Origin: Geobacillus genomosp. 3
GTDB lineage: Bacteria; Bacillota; Bacilli; Bacillales; Anoxybacillaceae
Reading direction: 5' to 3'
DNA length: 64,000 nucleotides
NCBI RefSeq assembly: GCF_000445995.2
Contig: NC_022080.4
Span: 1,116,001 to 1,180,000, forward strand
Below are positions 60,022 to 64,000 of this stretch, piece after piece (the stretch's first letter is position 1; every line of letters starts with the position of its first letter). Both the position numbers and the translations under genes were made by a program. Under the pieces are notes generated by a model that had not been told where the DNA came from, made no database searches, and saw nothing but the letters and a program-made list of their open reading frames with translations.

Positions 60022-61551
60022 TTGGAATACGTGATTGAAATGCTCAATATTCGCAAAGTATTCGGCACGTTTGTCGCCAACGACAACATTACACTGCAGG
60101 TGAAAAAGGGGGAAATTCACGCCCTTCTTGGTGAAAACGGCGCCGGCAAATCGACGTTGATGAACGTGCTGTTTGGTCTCTATCAGCCGGATGGGGGCGA
60201 AATCCGTGTCAAAGGGAAACCGGTGCGCATCACTGACCCGAATGTCGCCAACGACCTCGGCATCGGGATGGTGCATCAACACTTTATGCTTGTTGATACG
60301 TTTACCGTAACGGAAAACATCATTTTAGGCAGTGAGCCGACACGGGCGGGAACGATTGACATCAAGCGGGCTGAACAGGAAGTGCGTGAACTGTCGGAGC
60401 GGTATGGGCTGGCGGTGGATCCGACAGCGAAAATTGCCGATATTTCCGTCGGTATGCAACAGCGCGTCGAAATTTTAAAGACGCTCTATCGCGGCGCGGA
60501 CATTTTAATTTTTGACGAACCGACAGCGGTTCTGACGCCGCAGGAAATCCGCGAGCTCATCGAAATTATGCGCACGCTCGTCCGCGAGGGAAAATCGATC
60601 ATTTTAATTACGCACAAGCTCAAAGAAATTATGGAAGTGTGCGACCGCGTCACCGTTATCCGCCGCGGCAAAGGGATCGCGACGCTTGAGGTCGCCGAAA
60701 CGAATCCGAACGAACTGGCGGCGCTCATGGTTGGCCGCGAGGTGCAGTTTACGACCGAGAAAAAGCCGGCTGAGCCAAAGGCGCCGGTGCTTGAAATCGA
60801 GAATTTGGTCGTGAAAGATGCCCGCGGCATTCCTGCTGTAAACGGCCTGAGTTTGACGGTGCGCGCCGGGGAGATCGTCGGCATTGCCGGGGTTGACGGC
60901 AACGGGCAAACCGAGCTGATTGAAGCAGTTACCGGCCTTCTGAAAGTGGAATCCGGTACGGTGAAGCTCAATGGCCGCGATATTACAAATTTATCACCGC
61001 GCCGGATTATGGAAGCCGGCGTCGGCCATATTCCGCAAGACCGGCATAAGCACGGGCTTGTCCTCGATTTTCCGATCGGTGAAAACATGGTGCTGCAAGC
61101 GTATTACAAGCCGCCATATTCGAAGCGGGGCGTGCTGAACTTTAAAGCGATCTATGACAAAGCACGCCAACTCATTCGCGAATTTGATGTTCGCACACCG
61201 GATGAGTATACGAAAGCACGGGCGTTATCCGGCGGCAACCAGCAAAAAGCGATCATCGGCCGTGAAATCGACCGCAACCCAGATTTATTGATCGCTGCTC
61301 AGCCGACAAGGGGGCTTGATGTCGGGGCGATTGAGTTTATCCATAAGCGGCTCATTGAGCAGCGTGATCAAGGGAAAGCGGTGTTGCTTGTATCGTTCGA
61401 ACTCGATGAAGTGATGAACGTCAGCGACCGGATCGCCGTTATTTATGAGGGGAAGATTATCGCCATCGTTGATCCGAAAGAAACGACGGAACAGGAACTC
61501 GGGCTGCTGATGGCCGGAAGTAAACGGAAGGAAGCAGGTGTGTCGTCATGA
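60022..61551 (+). CDS. nupO: Nucleoside ABC transporter ATP-binding protein (double NBD)
   Basis: The protein has 509 residues from TTG 60022 (MEYVIEMLNIRKVFGTFVAN), 8 nt after AGGGAG; GTG 60013 overlaps that site. It has two fused NBDs. The first has Walker A GENGAGKST (37-45), signature ISVGMQQR and Walker B ILIFDEPTAVLTP. The second has a degenerate Walker A (GVDGNGQTE), signature LSGGNQQK, and AAQPTRGLDVGA in place of a DEP Walker B. This is usual for the sugar/nucleoside CUT2-like class. Closest match is B. subtilis NupO (YufO). Confidence 0.95.
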   Translation: MEYVIEMLNIRKVFGTFVANDNITLQVKKGEIHALLGENGAGKSTLMNVLFGLYQPDGGEIRVKGKPVRITDPNVANDLGIGMVHQHFMLVDTFTVTENIILGSEPTRAGTIDIKRAEQEVRELSERYGLAVDPTAKIADISVGMQQRVEILKTLYRGADILIFDEPTAVLTPQEIRELIEIMRTLVREGKSIILITHKLKEIMEVCDRVTVIRRGKGIATLEVAETNPNELAALMVGREVQFTTEKKPAEPKAPVLEIENLVVKDARGIPAVNGLSLTVRAGEIVGIAGVDGNGQTELIEAVTGLLKVESGTVKLNGRDITNLSPRRIMEAGVGHIPQDRHKHGLVLDFPIGENMVLQAYYKPPYSKRGVLNFKAIYDKARQLIREFDVRTPDEYTKARALSGGNQQKAIIGREIDRNPDLLIAAQPTRGLDVGAIEFIHKRLIEQRDQGKAVLLVSFELDEVMNVSDRIAVIYEGKIIAIVDPKETTEQELGLLMAGSKRKEAGVSS

Positions 61552-62594
61552 GGTCGAATCGTCTTCAGCAGTTTTTGATTCCGCTGTTGGCCGTTCTGCT
61601 CGGCATGATCGTCGGCTCGATCGTCATGCTCGCAAGCGGCTACAATCCGGTCGCTGGCTTTGGCTCTCTCATATACGGAGCGTTTGGCGATGCGTATTAC
61701 ATCGGAGAAACAATCCGCCAGACGACGCCTTATATTTTAACGGGGCTGGCGGTAGCTTTCGCCTTTCGCACCGGCTTGTTTAACATCGGGGTCGAAGGGC
61801 AGCTGATCGTCGGCTGGCTCGCCGCCGTTTGGGTCGGGGTGTCGTTTGACTTGCCGAAGGTCATCCACTTGCCGCTTGCCATTTTGGCCGCTGCACTCGC
61901 CGGGGCGCTTTGGGGGCTGATTCCGGGCGTACTAAAGGCGTATGTAAAAGTGCATGAAGTCATCATCACGATTATGATGAACTATATCGCTTTGCACGTG
62001 ACGAACGCGATCATCCGTTCCGTGCTGTCCGATGAGGGCTTCAAGTCCGATCCGGTCAAGGAGAGTGCCTCGCTCCAATCGGAGTTTTTGGAAGCCATTA
62101 CGTATCACTCGACGGTGCATTATGGCATTTTGATCGCCATTGCTGCTGCGTTTGTCATGTGGTTTTTGCTTGAAAGAACGACGAAAGGATTTGAGCTGCG
62201 GGCGGTCGGATTCAACCAGCATGCTTCACAGTACGCTGGCATGAACGTGCGCGCCAACATTATTTTAGCCATGGTCATCTCCGGAGCGTTTGCGGGCGTG
62301 GCCGGGGCGATGGAAGGGCTCGGCACGTTCGGCAATATTTCGACGAAAGCCGGGTTTACCGGCCTTGGATTTGACGGCATCGCCGTCGCTTTAATCGGCG
62401 GCAACAACGCGTTTGGCATTTTGCTTTCCGCCTTGCTGTTTGGCGCCTTGAAAGTCGGGGCGCTGGAGATGCCGTCAGGCGCCGGCGTACCAACCGAACT
62501 CGTCGATATTATTATCGCGCTCATTATTTTCTTTGTCGCATCGAGCTATATGATCCGTTGGCTGTTATCTCGTTGGCAAAAGGGGGCGGAGTAA
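61548..62594 (+). CDS. nupP: Nucleoside ABC transporter permease NupP
   Basis: The protein has 348 residues with about ten hydrophobic segments of the BPD_transp_2 family. Landmarks are TGLAVAFAFRTGLFNIGVEG, VHEVIITIMMNYIALHV and FTGLGFDGIAVALIGGNNAF. It pairs with NupQ to form the channel. Its ATG overlaps the nupO stop by 4 bp, and nupQ starts on the base after its stop. Confidence 0.95.
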   Translation: MRSNRLQQFLIPLLAVLLGMIVGSIVMLASGYNPVAGFGSLIYGAFGDAYYIGETIRQTTPYILTGLAVAFAFRTGLFNIGVEGQLIVGWLAAVWVGVSFDLPKVIHLPLAILAAALAGALWGLIPGVLKAYVKVHEVIITIMMNYIALHVTNAIIRSVLSDEGFKSDPVKESASLQSEFLEAITYHSTVHYGILIAIAAAFVMWFLLERTTKGFELRAVGFNQHASQYAGMNVRANIILAMVISGAFAGVAGAMEGLGTFGNISTKAGFTGLGFDGIAVALIGGNNAFGILLSALLFGALKVGALEMPSGAGVPTELVDIIIALIIFFVASSYMIRWLLSRWQKGAE

Positions 62595-63554
62595 GTGAGC
62601 GTATATGACGTGTTGCAAACGATTATTCCAACAGCGATTTTCTTTGCTGCTCCCCTTATTTTCACCGCGCTTGGCGGCGTGTTTAGCGAACGGTCCGGCG
62701 TTGTCAATATCGGGCTCGAAGGGCTGATGATCATCGGTGCGTTTGTCGGCATTGTCTTTAATCTAACGTTTGCCGACCGGCTCGGTTCATTGACGCCATG
62801 GCTCGCCTTGGCAGCAGCCATCGTGGTCGGCGCATTGTTTTCTTTGTTGCATGCCGTCGCTTCGGTCACGTTTCGCGCCGACCAAGTCGTCAGCGGAGTG
62901 GCGATCAACTTTTTGGCGCTTGGCTTGTCACTGTTTTTAGTGAAAAAAATGTACGGCAAAGGACAAACTGATCAAATTCAAGTCGGATTTGACAAAATTG
63001 ATGTACCGATATTAAGTGATATTCCGGTCATTGGTCCGCTGCTGTTTTCCAACGCATATGCGCCGTCGTATATCGCTGTTTTGCTGGCGTTTCTGTCTTG
63101 GTACATCATTTACAAAACCCCGTTTGGCCTCCGGCTGCGCGCCGTCGGCGAGCACCCGATGGCGGCTGATACGATGGGGATTAACGTTACGCAAATGCGC
63201 TATATTGCCGTGATGATCAGCGGGGCGCTCGGCGGGCTGGGCGGTGCGGTGTATGCGACGATCATCTCCCGCGATTTCAGCCATGCCACCATTTCCGGGC
63301 ACGGGTTTATGGCGCTTGCGGCCATGATTTTTGGCAAATGGCATCCGATCGGCGCGCTGGGGGCGGCGCTGTTTTTTGGGTTGGCACAAAGTTTAAGCAT
63401 CGTCGGACAAACGATTCCATTTTTGCAAAACGTTCCGACCGTCTACTTGCTTATTGCCCCTTATGTGCTCACGATTTTAGCGCTCGCCGGCTTCATTGGC
63501 CGCGCCGAAGCGCCGAAAGCGGCCGGCACGCCATATGTGAAAGGAAAACGGTAA
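62595..63554 (+). CDS. nupQ: Nucleoside ABC transporter permease NupQ
   Basis: The protein has 319 residues, a second BPD_transp_2 permease (FTALGGVFSERSGVVNIGLE, TFRADQVVSGVAINFLALGL, SGHGFMALAAMIFGKWHPIG). It starts at GTG 62595 directly after the nupP stop, with AAAAGGGGGCGGAG as ribosome site inside the end of nupP. With NupP it completes a four-gene guanosine/nucleoside uptake operon. Confidence 0.95.
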   Translation: MSVYDVLQTIIPTAIFFAAPLIFTALGGVFSERSGVVNIGLEGLMIIGAFVGIVFNLTFADRLGSLTPWLALAAAIVVGALFSLLHAVASVTFRADQVVSGVAINFLALGLSLFLVKKMYGKGQTDQIQVGFDKIDVPILSDIPVIGPLLFSNAYAPSYIAVLLAFLSWYIIYKTPFGLRLRAVGEHPMAADTMGINVTQMRYIAVMISGALGGLGGAVYATIISRDFSHATISGHGFMALAAMIFGKWHPIGALGAALFFGLAQSLSIVGQTIPFLQNVPTVYLLIAPYVLTILALAGFIGRAEAPKAAGTPYVKGKR

Positions 63555-63555
63555 G

Positions 63556-63597
63556 AAAACGGGCTGTCCGTAAATAAACGGGCAGCCGTTTTTTTGT
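63556..63597 (+). terminator. Terminator after nupQ
   Basis: AAAACGGGCTGTCCG (63556-63570) pairs, with one bulge and one G-U, with CGGGCAGCCGTTTT (63579-63592), and the T-run continues to 63597. It closes the importer operon. Confidence 0.8.
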
Positions 63598-63627
63598 TGT
63601 TCCGGCCGGGAAGCGGGGTGGATTTAT

Positions 63628-63657
63628 TTGCATTTTCCGCTTGGCAAAAGGTATATT
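63628..63657 (+). promoter_or_regulatory. Probable sigma-A promoter of ymfF
   Basis: TTGCAT (63628-63633), 18 bp, TATATT (63652-63657). The ymfF start lies 62 bp downstream, after AAGGAGGA. Confidence 0.6.
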
Positions 63658-63719
63658 GTTGATAAGACATCTCACAATAAGCATACCGTCCACTTTCTGA
63701 AGGAAAAGGAGGAGTTTGA

Positions 63720-64000
63720 TTGGTCGATGAAAAAGTGACAGCGGTTGGACCGGTTCGTGTCCATACGATTTCGACTGATAAGTACAAAACGAATACGCTC
63801 GTTTGGAAAATGAAAGCGCCGCTTGCCAAGGAGACGGTGACGCTGCGCGCGCTGCTTCCGTACGTCTTGCAAAGCGGCACGGCTGATTACCCGAGCGTCA
63901 AGGCGCTGCGCACCTACCTGGATGAGCTGTACGGGGCGACGCTGAACGTCGATTTAACTAAAAGAGGCGAAGACCATATTATGACGATCCGCATTGATGT
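63720..64000 (+). CDS. ymfF: M16-family peptidase-like protein YmfF (3' end outside window)
   Basis: The frame opens at TTG 63720 (MVDEKVTAVGPVRVHTISTD), about 7 nt after AAGGAGGA, and runs off the window after 93 full codons. YTNTLVWKMKAPLA-like sequence (YKTNTLVWKMKAPL), then LRALLPYVLQSGTADYPSVK and LRTYLDELYGATLNVD match YmfF, an M16 paralogue next to ymfC/nup in Bacilli. Where active M16 enzymes carry HxxEH, this protein reads LPYVLQSGT, so the visible part has no zinc site. Confidence 0.88.
   Translation, partial: MVDEKVTAVGPVRVHTISTDKYKTNTLVWKMKAPLAKETVTLRALLPYVLQSGTADYPSVKALRTYLDELYGATLNVDLTKRGEDHIMTIRID

Overview
The window is a core chromosomal segment of a thermophilic Firmicute, most likely Geobacillus or a close relative. 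Gene order follows Bacillus subtilis almost gene for gene, from fliI through the fla/che operon, rpsB, polC, nusA-infB, pnp, dap and spoIIIE to ymfF. The DNA is much more GC-rich than B. subtilis, codons favour G or C, and GTG/TTG starts with strong Shine-Dalgarno sites are common. PolC and IF2 lengths, and the PolC N-terminus as I remember it, fit Geobacillus. Species cannot be fixed by eye.

Layout. (1) 1-21297 is the distal two thirds of the fla/che operon: end of fliI, fliJ, ylxF, fliK, flgD, hook gene, swrD, fliL, fliM, fliY, cheY, fliO-fliR, flhB, flhA, flhF, flhG, cheB, cheA, cheW, cheC, cheD, sigD, an unrecognised small ORF, and swrB. All are on the + strand, many with 4-11 bp overlaps. 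They encode the type III export gate, switch/C-ring, hook assembly, chemotaxis signalling and the sigma factor for late flagellar genes. (2) 21300-24594 holds rpsB, tsf, pyrH and frr (translation and UMP supply), with terminators after rpsB, tsf and frr. (3) 24594-34772 holds envelope-lipid genes (uppS, cdsA), dxr, the site-2 protease gene rasP, proS and polC. (4) 34787-42503 is the nusA-infB operon (rimP, nusA, rnpM, ylxQ, infB, ylxP, rbfA, truB, ribF, rpsO). (5) 42600-47404 holds pnp, ylxY, mlpA and the convergent ymxH. (6) 47520-52475 makes lysine, diaminopimelate and dipicolinate (dpaA, dpaB, asd, dapG, dapA). (7) 52516-57782 holds a RNase J gene, tepA, ylzJ and spoIIIE. (8) 57909-63597 holds a GntR/HutC regulator next to a complete nucleoside ABC importer (lipoprotein, ATPase, two permeases). 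(9) The window ends inside ymfF.

There is no insertion sequence, prophage, CRISPR array, tRNA or rRNA gene that I can see, no gene-free stretch above about 210 bp, and only one small minus-strand gene. I do not see a new multi-gene system. The most interesting signals are local: an AT-rich block inside the hook gene, an unrecognised ORF coupled to swrB, structured leaders before rpsB, rimP and rpsO, a terminator-like hairpin just downstream of a likely spoIIIE promoter, a NodB-family protein without its usual first aspartates, and a nup importer placed beside its probable regulator.
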